64,000 nucleotides of DNA, taken from NCBI GenBank assembly GCA_049724395.1, contig JAUGWO010000222.1, forward strand, positions 1 to 64,000, given 5' to 3'. A model generated the notes under the pieces. That model was not told where the DNA came from and searched no databases. It saw only the letters and a list, made by a program, of their open reading frames with translations. Below are positions 48,419-60,200 of this stretch, in pieces; position 1 is the stretch's first letter; every line of letters starts with the position of its first letter. This stretch comes from Spongospora subterranea f. sp. subterranea. Lineage: Eukaryota; Endomyxa: Phytomyxea; Phytomyxea; Plasmodiophorida. The translations under genes were made by a program, and so were the position numbers.

Positions 48419-49669
48419 TCAATATTCGGTGTCTGTGTCAGGCATTGATTCATCACCCAGCGCTAATTGGTTTTGATCGAGGCCCATCTTTTTCTGTCGG
48501 ATCCCTTTCAGACCAAGACCTTTTTTCTTCATTTGTCTTGATGGTTGGGTGCTGGGTTTCAGTTGCGCCATGGATGTGTTATCCACCATGCTTTGTGATT
48601 GATCCTGAGTCTGCTGATATCCATGCTGACTGTTCATGCCGTTGCTGTGCGACGGGTCCTTAGCATGGTATAACCCATTCTGGCTCGATGTCTTATTGGC
48701 AAAAGGCATCGACGATGACGTGATTGGCATGCTTGCTGATGGAGGCATTTGCACGGCCATCCCAACTGAATAATTCGGATGCAACCCTGAGAATTGTGAG
48801 GATCCCGGATATTGCAGCGATCCTGAGAACTGATGTTGCGCTGTTAGAGAAGTTCCTGGAGCGTCTCTGAAACATTCAACGCGATTAGAGACATAGGGTT
48901 GCAGAGGGGCTTTATAGGTGCAAACCTGATCGAGGCCAAGTAATTCTCGTTAGGACGGCCGAAAGGTGCACTGTTGTCAAGATTTGGAGACATTGCAATG
49001 GTCCCTTGTGTCCCGGTAAACGTTGGTTCGCTTTGTTTTCGGCGATTAACGACGAAGAATGCAATCAGCATAATGAGAACAAGCGATGCGATACCTACGG
49101 CTGCAGCCGCATATATCATCGAATCATCAATTGAACTTGGAGCGGCCGTAGTCGCTGCTGGACAACTCCTGTCTTGGGATACGTAGACGGAACCTGGGCA
49201 CACTTTCAGGGTCACTGCCAGTGTGCTCGGCTTGTAAGAGCTATCGATAAGGCTGCCCAGTTCGTTCTGGAAAATCATGCTTGATGGCGTATTCATCTAA
49301 AACAGAATCAGAAAGACCAATGAAGAAATGTTCTTCTTATTTGAATACCGAAAGGTTGATTCTCGTAAACAGGTCGATGCTGGGAGTCAATGATGAAGGT
49401 GTTTCAGGGAGGATCACAAATGTGAGGTAAGATATTGTTGAATTAAATAAAACTATTGCAGTATTAGTTATTCGACCACGATCGACACCGATAGCAAGGC
49501 AAAGGTCGTATGTGAATCGTTGGCAGAACGTGGCCGACGTATCAGCAGAAAGCGTGGTGCTGTCCAATTTAAGACGCAGCGTGACCTGCAATCCATCTGT
49601 GGTGGAAGCTGCAGAGCTGACCCATGCTAATGCATAAGCTGCTACGACTACTCTGGTGATGGAAAGCAT
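48419..49669 (-). CDS. Type I single-pass membrane protein with SEA-like ectodomain
   Basis: Three exons with introns 49,297-49,348 and 48,867-48,925 keep the frame exactly. The start MLSITRVVVAAYALAWVSSA is a signal peptide. The ectodomain has LQVTLRLKLDSTTL, RFTYDLCLAIGVDRGRI, YLTFVILPET and SSMIFQNELGSLIDSSYKP, resembling the small alpha/beta SEA-type fold found in repeats in protist and animal surface proteins. A transmembrane helix follows (AVGIASLVLIMLIAFFVV) with a stop-transfer NRRK. The cytoplasmic tail is Ser/Gln/Met-rich with a basic patch (KKKGLGLKGIRQKK) and ends DTDTEY. Function is unknown. It is divergent from the LRR-IQ gene across a 443-bp gap. Confidence 0.7.
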
Positions 49670-50112
49670 CTGCCCACTAGGCTGGATAGCAGCCCCGCTA
49701 TGCCAAGAGCAATATGAGTGGCGAAAGTGACCGTATATCACGATATTTTTTCGTACGGTTCATCGATCATTAGATTGAAACATCCTGAAGAGCAAGTATT
49801 TTTTGTTCAGAAACCAATTAAAAACTTGGTGACTAACTTTGCAGAAAGACTAAGCTCGGCAGAAGAGCATCTTCTGTCACCTTAAATGCATTGATGTGAT
49901 ACCTGCACTTTAATACAAAGTAACGTGGGACATTTCCAAAAAGTCAAAGTGATACGACGCAGGTTAACTGTCTCACCTCTGCATTTACACTGGTTTGTGC
50001 TCATGAGTAATTAATTGTGCTTCAAACACAACATATTGCGCCCGTTGATAATTTCTCACGTTCTTTGAAAAACAGTACCAATTGATTCATTCTGTTTATT
50101 GGCACATAAGTG
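49670..50112. promoter_or_regulatory. Divergent intergenic region
   Basis: This 443-bp gap separates the start codons of the membrane-protein gene (-) and the LRR-IQ gene (+), so it should hold both promoters. No specific element is recognisable by eye. Confidence 0.35.
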
Positions 50113-53100
50113 ATGGTGTCCAAAATGATGATTGTCGATATACGTTCCCATGCGGCGACAGATTTGAGCGATGTGCCTGCAGCGGACGCGCATGACGCCA
50201 TGGCCGCATTCCTACAGGATAACCATCTGGCGTCATGGATGGATCTCACACACTTTGGCCCATCGTTACGGCTCCTGGGTTAGGACATCATTTGAATACG
50301 TTACCATAGATCCCACACCGTGTCATCACGTTGTTAATATGTCGTCAACTGGTTGACTGCTAAGATGCATATATATTCGACATGGCAGATATTTACAGTG
50401 TGTTACGATAGGAAGTGTGTTGAATGTTACCTGTTCTTATTACGGTCATACTAACTGCAAAAGATCGCATTCGATATAATTGTTCATTCTTCCATGGTCT
50501 GGAATTTGATTAAAGTGTGACACGATTGCAGATCTTTCTCATAATCTGATCGTTTCGATGCCTGCTGGATCATTTTGGGATTACACGCCCTCCTTACAGC
50601 TGCTTTTTACATGGACGGCAATGCTATTACTTCCTTACCGTCGCTGAATTCATTATCTGCGCTCAAGTCTTTAACCGGTACTCGAATCCAACCTTCAGCA
50701 TGTTAGCCAATCGAAAATATTGTGCTGTCTGAAACAGGAGTATCATTTCGTGAAAATCCTGTCGCCGTTAAACCCTCATATCGACTTCTGCTACTCACGG
50801 CCGCCCCTACGCTCCGAATCATTGACAATTTTATTGTTAGTGACCAAGAGAGGTTGCGGAGCTGCAACCTTGGCCCCAAATGCATACCATTGTCTGTCGA
50901 TTTTCAATTCGAACTATTCCGTTGTCAGCGCGATTCTTCTTTCGTAAATTACCGTCGTCAGCGCTCATTGGCACTCTCCGATCGAGTCGTATTTTTAGGC
51001 CACATTTCGCGCCAAGCTCAATGAATACATCTTGGATTTACGGTGGCGTCACATGAAGCTGTCGCCAATCATCTCGATTCAAAGCTGTTTTAGAAACTTT
51101 TTGACCAGAAAGCGAAAACGGAATATCAAGTATGTGTTAAATAATAATTGTGCGAACGTTTATCGGTCATTCACATGAGTCCAGGCTTAACGATTTACCC
51201 ACAGCCGAAAACACAAAACACAAACCGTTGAACAGTTTTCGCGATAAGGTATCATAAGGACAAGTATGCTTTTAAAACGGTGCATAGTGACACTAACCTC
51301 TTGATTTTCTCTGTAGCCAATGATGAATGTAATGAAAAATCAAAACTTCGAGCCAGCGGACGATAAATCCAATCATCAGTCATCTCCGTCCAATGTAAAA
51401 CCAGGGATTCTGAAACGACTAACGCAAATTAACCATTTTGACGACAGGTCGTTTCCAGACAAGGGACTCACATGCAGGATAAATCGATCATATTAATCGG
51501 CAAACAACATATCGGTGCTTTCTCTCGACTATTGCTTCAGGCGCAGACAATGATCGCAACCATCAATACAAATTCAACAGAAATGTCATTATTGCCAATC
51601 AACGTCTCTTTATCGAGATCTTCGACTGACCTACAAAATCCAATATTTCGTGTGGCGTTCCGAAATATAACTTTATCTAAGGTTTTCACATACTATTTTC
51701 CAATTTATTTATATGCATTTAAAGTGTTTGTCTAGGCAATAGAGCTGCGAAATGCTTTCAAACCGGTCGAGGCGTCATTGCCAATTCGAAGAAGGATGGT
51801 TACTGGCTGTACGAAATGGGATACGTTGTTTTGTACTGCATGGAACCAGAACGGAATCCCAGACAATGAGAAGATGGCTTTTCATCTTCAAGCTCTCAGT
51901 TCTGAATGCATAGATGTTGTGCTACGGCTAGTATCGTCGTATAATCAAGGTTGGGCAGTCGTTTCTGTGCATCGTCCATGCTGAAGTTTGAACTAGTTCA
52001 AGAGGCATCGTCTGTTTTGCCCGTGTATTCTTATCGAAAGGCATCAGAATATGTGGCAGCTGTTTGTATTCAGTCAATATGGCGCGGGACTCGTATTCGA
52101 CGCCTGGTTTCTCACCAGTTAGCGTTTGATCGCCGGGTTAACCGAGCAATTATTTGTCTGGTTCATTGGTGGCGGACCAGACTGCTTCTTATGCGTTTGA
52201 GGATGTTAACAGAAGCCCGACATGTTTCTGCATCAATCACTTCTCCGTTCACATTTGTTGTTGATAGATCCGCTTTGGATTTACTTATGGTAATCGATGT
52301 CTTGCTTTTTCGACAGACTTGTTTCTCATCAACGGTAGACTGTTCCTAATCCGTTTCGACGTCTAAATCTATTCCCGGAACAACGGATCAAATTTGATCT
52401 GCAGGAATCGGATGGATCCACTCGCGTCGTCATCTCTCCAGAGGACAAGGGCAAAATGTAAATTTTCAGTACCCACCTGCATTATTTTGACATTTGCTGT
52501 TAGGGTGCGGCTGATACCAAAATGGTTGGGCTGTGTTTGGAGTGTTGAGGTCCAAGAAGCTTATGGCCAGGATCAGGCTCCTCTTCGTCATCGCCTTAGG
52601 GAGCTTGTCCAATCCGATACGTCTACAGAAGTTTACGTATGAAACTTTGACAGATTTATGAGCTATCTCACAACTAAATAGGCAATACCTGCTCCTGGAA
52701 ATCTCATCAAGACTGAAGGCGTTATGGAACCGCAAGCTAAAATATTGTGGTTGCTCAAGTATTTCATGCAATTTGTGGTTGAGTTCTGTATGAACGGATT
52801 TTGGTACTTCAGGTTTTCCAGTACATTGGAAGCCCAAATCCGTGCACATCTGCTGCTGATTCACACTTGGGATCCCATTACCAGGACATATTGTCAAGTT
52901 CGTGGCGCACAACAGGTGGAGAACAGGTTCGTACCTATCGGACAGGTAAGTTTTCATGGCGATCGATACAATCAGTTTTGACTCGACCACCAGGAAATAA
53001 AAGTTCCGAAGAGCTACCGAGAAATCCCCGATACACACAATCCCGTGCGACTTGGGTTTGTTTGACAATCAAATACCATGTAAGACGACATTGAAGACTG

Positions 53101-54918
53101 AACTCAGGGCCGCAGCGAGTACCAGTCCATCAATCAATGCAGATGGCATTGTGACGGTTGTCAAATATCTTAATGAGTAAGCGTCGAGCTTTGCAAGAAA
53201 CGGTATACATTGTCGAAAGCCATGCGTTTAGACATTTAAACGAGGTTGAGCCCGATGTGCTGGAAAATCATCATGTGAAGCCAAAATATCGGTCTGATCT
53301 GGGGGAAGATGAGGATCTGGTCCTGGTAGAGAATTTCTTATTGAATATCCATGTAACGCGCTCTTCAAAACCAGTTTACATATTGATCTTGCTGTGATTG
53401 CGTTAAGAATACTTCCTGGGAAGCCCAAGTACGTCTCCAAGATAAAATAGACTTCCAATCCCGAAATCTGGAGTTGCATTCTTTCGGTTAGTGTCGAGAA
53501 AAGAAATCACTTACACATATGAATTACGCGTCGTTTTGTTCTTATGAATTAGGTCCAAGCATTATAACTGATGCCGAACAGATCGCAAAAGACAGCAAAA
53601 ATACAAAACTGATATTAGGAAACCTGACTCGTAGAGAATCAGCACAGTTAACGTCGCGAAGAGAACAGGTTTGGGTTTCTAAACCTCAATGGAGACAAAC
53701 CGACGGTTGACAGATTGTGATGTCAATAGATGAAAATATTAGAGCGGGAAGAGCAAAGACAAAAATTGCAAAGAGCAAAAGATGTACATCAAATAAGAAT
53801 GAATCAAAACAAGTTGCGAGTTCGACCGCACACAGATGGTATTTATGGACGTCGAACATGGTCCAGTGCTAATCGGCAGTAAAACAGATCACTGCGCTGC
53901 TGAGTTGAGCAAAATTCGCTGCGAAAACTTGGTGGCTGTTCAAGCAACGATAAGCCGGGCGAAGGTTATCGCAATTTCTGTGATAAAGAAGGTCTAATCT
54001 TTAATGTCGTTCAGATGCGCAGAAGGCATTTTGTTAAAGAACAGTGGATTGAGAGGCGCATCAATGATGTGCAACGAAAGAATGCACGTCTTGCAGAGCA
54101 GCAATCAGTTACCGACGCACTGAAGCAAGTCCAGGTGATTCACATTCATTTTTTTTGAAGCCCTAGGCCAGTAGTAAAACACGATTGTAGTACGGCAATA
54201 AATGCAGATTATCTGAACTGCATAAGAAATATAAAATCGAAGCCAAATCCAGGGCAGAAAAACGCAAATCGTGGAATGGGGCGATGCACTTTCAACGACA
54301 AGTCTACCAGATTTGTAAACAGGTCGTGATTATTCAACATAGTCTACCCATTGCCAGTAACGATTAGAAATCTAGATGACCTCGTGTCAGATCGAAGAAA
54401 TGGCAGAAGCGCGTTTTATAAACACCACAAGGGATGTGCAGCTTAGGCGGGTTCGCCGATACTCATACACGGCATCATATCCATGACACCTTGCTAGCTC
54501 AATTTAACCGGAAACGGCAAAACGCCATTGTTCAGGTCGGTTGAGAAACTAACCGCTACATGAAGAACATGTTGAATCTTTCCAACAGCAACTTCGAATA
54601 CGAGATCAAATTGAGCAAACGCGTGTTGATTCTCAGAACGTTATGGGACTACAGAAATCAGAGCGGCGCCACATCAAATACGTAAGTTCAGCCCATTTTA
54701 ATCCATCAGCGTTGATACGGATATATGATGAAATACAGATGAAAGAGATGATAGACGAGGACATTGATTCATGCCGGGATGTGATGAACATGGACCTGTC
54801 CGGCTTGGTCAGGGCGGAAGATCCCGGAAAAGACATCGCTTCCAAGCTGGATGCTCTCGAGGCGTTGACAGCCACAGTTCGTTCTGCGTGCGCCAGAGTT
54901 TTTCATTCAAAAATATAA
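50113..54918 (+). CDS. LRR, IQ and coiled-coil protein (LRRIQ3-like)
   Basis: This is a many-exon gene. LRR-type sequence is at 50,600-50,690 (FYMDGNAITSLPSLNSLSAL), followed by an LRR cap (FRENPVAVKPSYRLLLLT, LRIIDNFIVSDQERL). The middle has an IQ motif VAAVCIQSIWRGTRIRRLV (about 52,050-52,110), with a second weak IQ-like helix RAIICLVHWWRTRLLLMRL. The C-terminal third is coiled-coil rich (MRRRHFVKEQWIERRINDVQ, then RKNARLAEQQ; ELHKKYKIEAKSRAEKRKSW; QQQLRIRDQIEQTRVDSQN) and ends ALEALTATVRSACARVFHSK-I. LRR plus cap, then IQ (calmodulin or light-chain binding), then coiled coil, is the LRRIQ3 layout of ciliary/centriolar proteins. The start ATG at 50,113 and most introns are approximate. Confidence 0.6.
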
Positions 54919-55079
54919 AATAATAGGAAAACCTTTGGTTAATGAAGTCCTAAAGCGCTTGCATTCGTGTACGTCAATGCTGTCACTAATCTAATTTGTT
55001 TGATTTCCCGTCACAATTATCGGTGAGTTCATCAGAACGACAGCAACGCGCGTTAAACATCGTCACAACCGAATTCCGA

Positions 55080-57261
55080 ATGGATTCAACACATGATGTT
55101 AATGGAGCTGATCTATCAGTATTCTCTTTGGAATGCTTTATCAGCAGCGTGCAGGTCCGTCCTATGGTGGACCAAATCGCCCAACCAGCTGTGAGGATAA
55201 CTTGCTTCTTGTATATATCGCAGACAAAGCCTGATCGGAAAATATAGGTGGCATTGCGACTGCTAGAATTCCCATCAATTCTGGTCCCATCCGAGTCCCC
55301 AGATTTATTCAGTGATCCACTATCGGTTGGCGATCGTATCATAGTGTTTAATCATGGCAAAAACTGTCTGTTCTCAGTGCCGGCAACCTCTCTATCCAAG
55401 ATGCTATCACGAGCGCCCATGTATCTGATGCTACTCGACTTGCAGAATAGCGCTTTGATCGGAACATCCTCGATCGATCTGTCTGGATATTCGGGCGAAC
55501 TTGTCGTGGGTACGCGCGGTTTTCGTCGCGGCCGCGTTCCGATCGTGAACTTGATGGGAAACAGAATCGGGATAGTTCATCTCGGTATTCAGTACATATA
55601 CAGTATTTGAGCAGGCAAAAAACTGAATTGAAATCAATCAGTTCTCAGACTATCCTGTATGGGAAAATCGCTACTACCGCATTTGGATCACCAATCAAAA
55701 GCATATCGACTGCATTGCGATTCCGCAATGCAGCAAGCGACTCCAGCACCGTCGTGTGATTTCCGGTTCATAAATCCTGGCGGCTCGCTATCTGAATCTA
55801 CTACCAATGAAAAGGGATTCACCGATGCCAATCACGATGCGCCACCCACGACCCAACCACCGCCATCAACCGAGTTAGCAGCGGCAGCGGATGCAAGTAC
55901 GGAAGTTGAGGTAATCGATATGACATTATGGTTTCATTGACTGACGCTGTCAAAGGGATTTGACGGCAACCCTCCAACATTGTTTTTTTCACATGAATGT
56001 GCCCAAGACGATAAAGGGGCCCAAATTCCCATTATCGGTTCGACAAGGGATGAGAGCAACGAGGTTCGTTGACATGTATACAACAAACCCCCTTCTGATG
56101 AAACTGAAAACAAATGTAGAATATAGCTCCTAGCCCTCTTAATCAAGACATTGAGTCTACAACGATGAACCTTTCCGACCAAATTCTGGCTGACAACAAA
56201 CCAAAGGGGCCGCGTCTAAAACCCGGTTCGAGGGCAGATCATAAGAAAAAAGTACTGACGAGGCGGACAACTCCATCATTTTGTAAAGGCATAAGACGAC
56301 CTGAGTCTAGTGCATCGACAACTAGAAAGGATCAAAGTGGAGTGTGCGTAGAACGTAGAAGGACGAACATCAAGGAGAAGCAACTGGTTCAGACATTAGT
56401 ACCTGACGGCCAAAAGTACGACGGTACAGGATCAGCGCTAAACGGGCTTCAGGTACATGTATTCTTGGTTTGAGGCGTGCAAGTTGGTAATTTCGACTGA
56501 CTCAACTAGGACATCGCTCTCGCCTTGATGGAAATCGGAAGACAGATGGAGAGATGCGCTGATGGTCAGGTGGCAATGAAGTCTGATATTTATTCGCGTG
56601 ATGTAGTACCCCAGATCGGCAATGATGATCCGGCATTTGATTGCGTCAAGCGACTTTGTGAAGATTCTGCTTTACTGGAATGTCGCAAAGGTTTACTCAA
56701 ACCTGAGATTAGCGCAAATCAAAACAAAGAGGGAAACCCACCAGATATTGCAGAAACTAGTGAATCATTAGGACAGAACAAGAGCCAGGGTACACCGATA
56801 TCACAGGAGAGTTCAAGTTTTCAAGATCACGAGTATATAAATGCTACGGCACACAGTGACGATGTTGGCAACGAGCGTAATCGCGAAGAGATCATTCAGG
56901 ACCAAAAAGACGAAACAGTAATTGCGGTGAAGATCAAAAACGCCACAATGGATGGAGGTACGGAAAATGAGCAGAGAGATTCATCAACCAGCAAGATTTT
57001 GATTCAATTCGATTGTGAAGAATTTAACACAGTAGGAGAAACCTTACTGTACAATGCTAGTGATGCAACCAACGACCCGGTAAGAGAAAGAGGAGACCAA
57101 GATAAAAAGGCATTCGAGGTCGATGACGATGACCCTTCCACTGAAAGTAATTACGACGATGATTTCGTAAGGTAGAAAAGCATTGTCGAATAAGTGTGTA
57201 ATGTCGATTATAGGAAGAACTAGACTTAGAGGATGACAAGCATGATGTCAATCTTTGTTAA
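55080..57261 (+). CDS. MAP10-like microtubule-associated protein
   Basis: The ATG is at 55,080 (MDSTHDVNGADLSVFSLECF). Intron 55,191-55,247 joins QPA to VALRLLEFPSILVPSE. Then come GKNCLFSVPATSLSKML, APMYLMLLDLQ, ALIGTSSIDLSGYSG, GTRGFRRGRVPIVNLMGNRI and, after an intron, VLRLSCMGKSLLPHL. FSLE..., (A)LRLLEFP, GKSCLF, LIG..SI.L, RG..P..N..G.RIG and GSSLL.HL are the ordered landmarks of the C2-like N-terminal domain of MAP10 (KIAA1383). The remainder is low-complexity: basic (KKKVLTRRTTPSF) and then very acidic (EVDDDDPSTESNYDDDF). An intron at about 57,170-57,212 precedes the end EELDLEDDKHDVNLC, stop 57,259-57,261. In animals MAP10 stabilises microtubules at the midbody and spindle; the role here is inferred. 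Confidence 0.72.
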
Positions 57262-57287
57262 AACGCGCGGCGACTACGACGGATGTC

Positions 57288-60200
57288 ATGGCGCTAACGA
57301 GAGTTGCCGCCATTCCAGAAGAGCGAATCCAATTTAATACAGATAAAACACTTGAGCAATCAAACCTGGGTATTGTTCTGCCGGGGGCAATTGGCATTTG
57401 CTACACCATATGACATTTCACCCCGTCGTTGATCGAATGGGCGAACGCAACGTAACTGCCAATTTCTTCAGTGAGACCCTCGTTACCCGAGTTGTTACGT
57501 GCCCCCAATACCAGAGCAGGGAATCTACGGGTGGCAGGGGCAGGGTGTGTGAGAAGAGGTTACAGGTACCTCCTGTAGGAGGTGATGACTGATGAGTCGC
57601 GGACAACCATCACAGGTTAATCAAATCCTGTTTGTAAAAACCAGGATCGGCAGATATTCTGATCGGAATCAGAAGTAAACTGCATCGCCCTGCATGAGCT
57701 TGAAGTTCCGCTTTCGCAGCAGCTCTTCGCATGCCAGGGTTACCGGGGCAGGGTATAAATCCCGGGATGTCTTACTGCATTTTCATGGTTCAGCACCGCT
57801 ATCCACATGGAATTTCGTGGCGGTTTTTGAGTTTTCTTTCGCAATTCAGCTTTCTTACTCTATGGGGTGTCAATGTCGTTTGAAGCCAAAATCCCATATT
57901 TGCGCGTTCGCTTTGGAAGCGCGACTCTACGAAGTAATGTCGCCCGTCCCATCAGCGGTGACACCGGCTCATTTGAGTTTGACGGTAATGTGATCATATT
58001 GTAAGGCAACAAGGGTGAGGCCAATCATGCAATTTTCCAACTTAGCCCTTATTTGATAGACATATTCGTAAATCTAGCGTATATCAGGGCTATCCTGACA
58101 TACGTATCTCCCTTCATCTCAAACCTCCCGATCAGGATGATTACAAACCAGCAGATCCTTGCCTGGGTAGATTAAGGATTGCTGTTGGGCACTATACGTG
58201 CGAAAATATTGATATACAGAGCAAGGCAATTTTCGATGGAACCCACCAGGTTTTCGCATGCCACTTGTGAAATATTTGATGGAATTCAATCATGCGTATA
58301 GGTTGCACTACTTATGTACGGCATGTTCCCGATTGTTCCTGAGAATGAGGATTCGGTTGGCAGGTTGAGCATCTCCAACGTGTTTGTTACCAATGAGACG
58401 TCGCAACCAGCCTCCTCCAAGCCATTACGCTCAGGTGAATGAGTTTAAATGTTGATCTTCATAGTATAACTTTCTTGCAGCAACTGGTTTTGCCTTTCTT
58501 CGGAAAGACAAGACGAGCGTCAAGCTAAAGAAATTTATGGACGCTTTGTCCGAGTTTACAACCTTCATATTCTCTTCAGATAAAGTAATATATCCCATTT
58601 TTTGCGCTATTTTTGAAGTGTTGATGGCCTATTAGGAGTTTTCAAAATCTGTTGGCAACAGCATTCTCACTCTTTTGGAGATGTTTAAAATGGAAGTGGC
58701 TCGACAAAGGTTTTATGCTCATCTGAGTTCAGTTGTGGTAAAAACTCTTGTTCATCTATCAAGAATGGCAGAAGATGATATTGTCTCTGATTTAGAAGGA
58801 AGAATTTCGGATATCGTTATTTGCCTTCCAAACACTAGTCGACGTTTTCCGTGCAGTCCTTCGTGAAGCAAGTAATCACCGCGACTTCGCCACTTGTAGA
58901 AAATATCTGGGTAATGACATTGATTGTTGCATCTGCTTTTTCTCACTGTGATTTTAGAGCTTTCGATGCATTTGAAAGTTGTCAGTCCTGCTGGCGATAC
59001 TTATCTTGCTTTATATTCCTTTATCAAAGACCATGAGGCATGTTGTTTTGGGCTTGAAGTGTTTCTGTGAAATAACGCCCCAGAAAGGTTTTCAAAAACA
59101 TCAAGTTCTGGGAGTTATTTCTGCTTGATGTCTTAACTGAGGAACGCAACAAATCGAATCGCGCTGCAGGTGCCCTCCGTATTTGTCAATGCTCCCTGCG
59201 TACTAAGACTGTTCTAGCATATGACTGCATCAACATTTCAGATTCTGAGGCATGGGACGCTTCTGCAATTGATCAAGATTGCGAACAAAAAAATGAACTT
59301 AACCTTCTTGTAGTTCATCTTTTATGCATATTTGCGTGGTACATGCTGAGTTCAGGTATGCTTTTTATCGCTTCGTTCTTTTCCATTTGTTTTAGCAGTC
59401 TCAGGAGTCTGCTCTGATTCTGTTTCTACATTTTGTTCGGATATGTGCAATCGAAACGCAGTTTCAGGTATGGTAGATCTTTCCTCAATCCAAAAATGAC
59501 ACCTAATTTGACCGTAAGAGGACGTTATTATTCTTCTTCGCAAATTTGTTCGATTGTTATCGTTTCGCACTCAGTTCGCTATGTCTCCGTCTGATTTTTT
59601 CAACGGGGATAATTCAAACCCAGGTTCGCCTATGCTGGTGTGATTATGCTGCGTTTTTTTGTGGGTTTAATTGTCTTGTTGGCAGGGTTTTCGGCAGATC
59701 TGGTCAGATCGTCATCATTATTGAAAATTTTCAAAACCCCATCTTGCGATATGTTTTCTGTTTTAGAACTCCTTGACGAGAGTCGTGCTAAGGTACGTTC
59801 GTTTGCCCACATTTCCATCAAAAATGTATATCCCGTTTTAGAGTCTTCAAAGTTCAGCTCGCGTAGATCATAATGGTACTAGGAGACTTGAGACAAAAAA
59901 TGGTTGGACTCGCTACCAAGTACATCACACATAATTTGTGCAACATAATTCTCACTCCATTGTAGACTCCTGACGGTGACGATTATTTTTACAATGATGT
60001 TACTAACGGAAGCCAATGGAACGTGCCGGATGGCTTCAACGATTCTGAAAGCGAGATTGAGGATGATTCCTCTGGCAAAGACGATCGAGTCAATATGTCA
60101 AACAGTGGAGATGATGTGTTAGTTTTCCCAACCGTTATTCCTTGATATCGTTTTGACAACACGTCGCTTTCAGGTCTCCGCCTCCGATTATCGGTTCTGG

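Noticed and set aside
57398-57606. Short overlapping ORFs on both strands near 57.5 kb
   Set aside because: They fall within a likely intron or the uncertain 5' part of the myotubularin gene and have no domain features.
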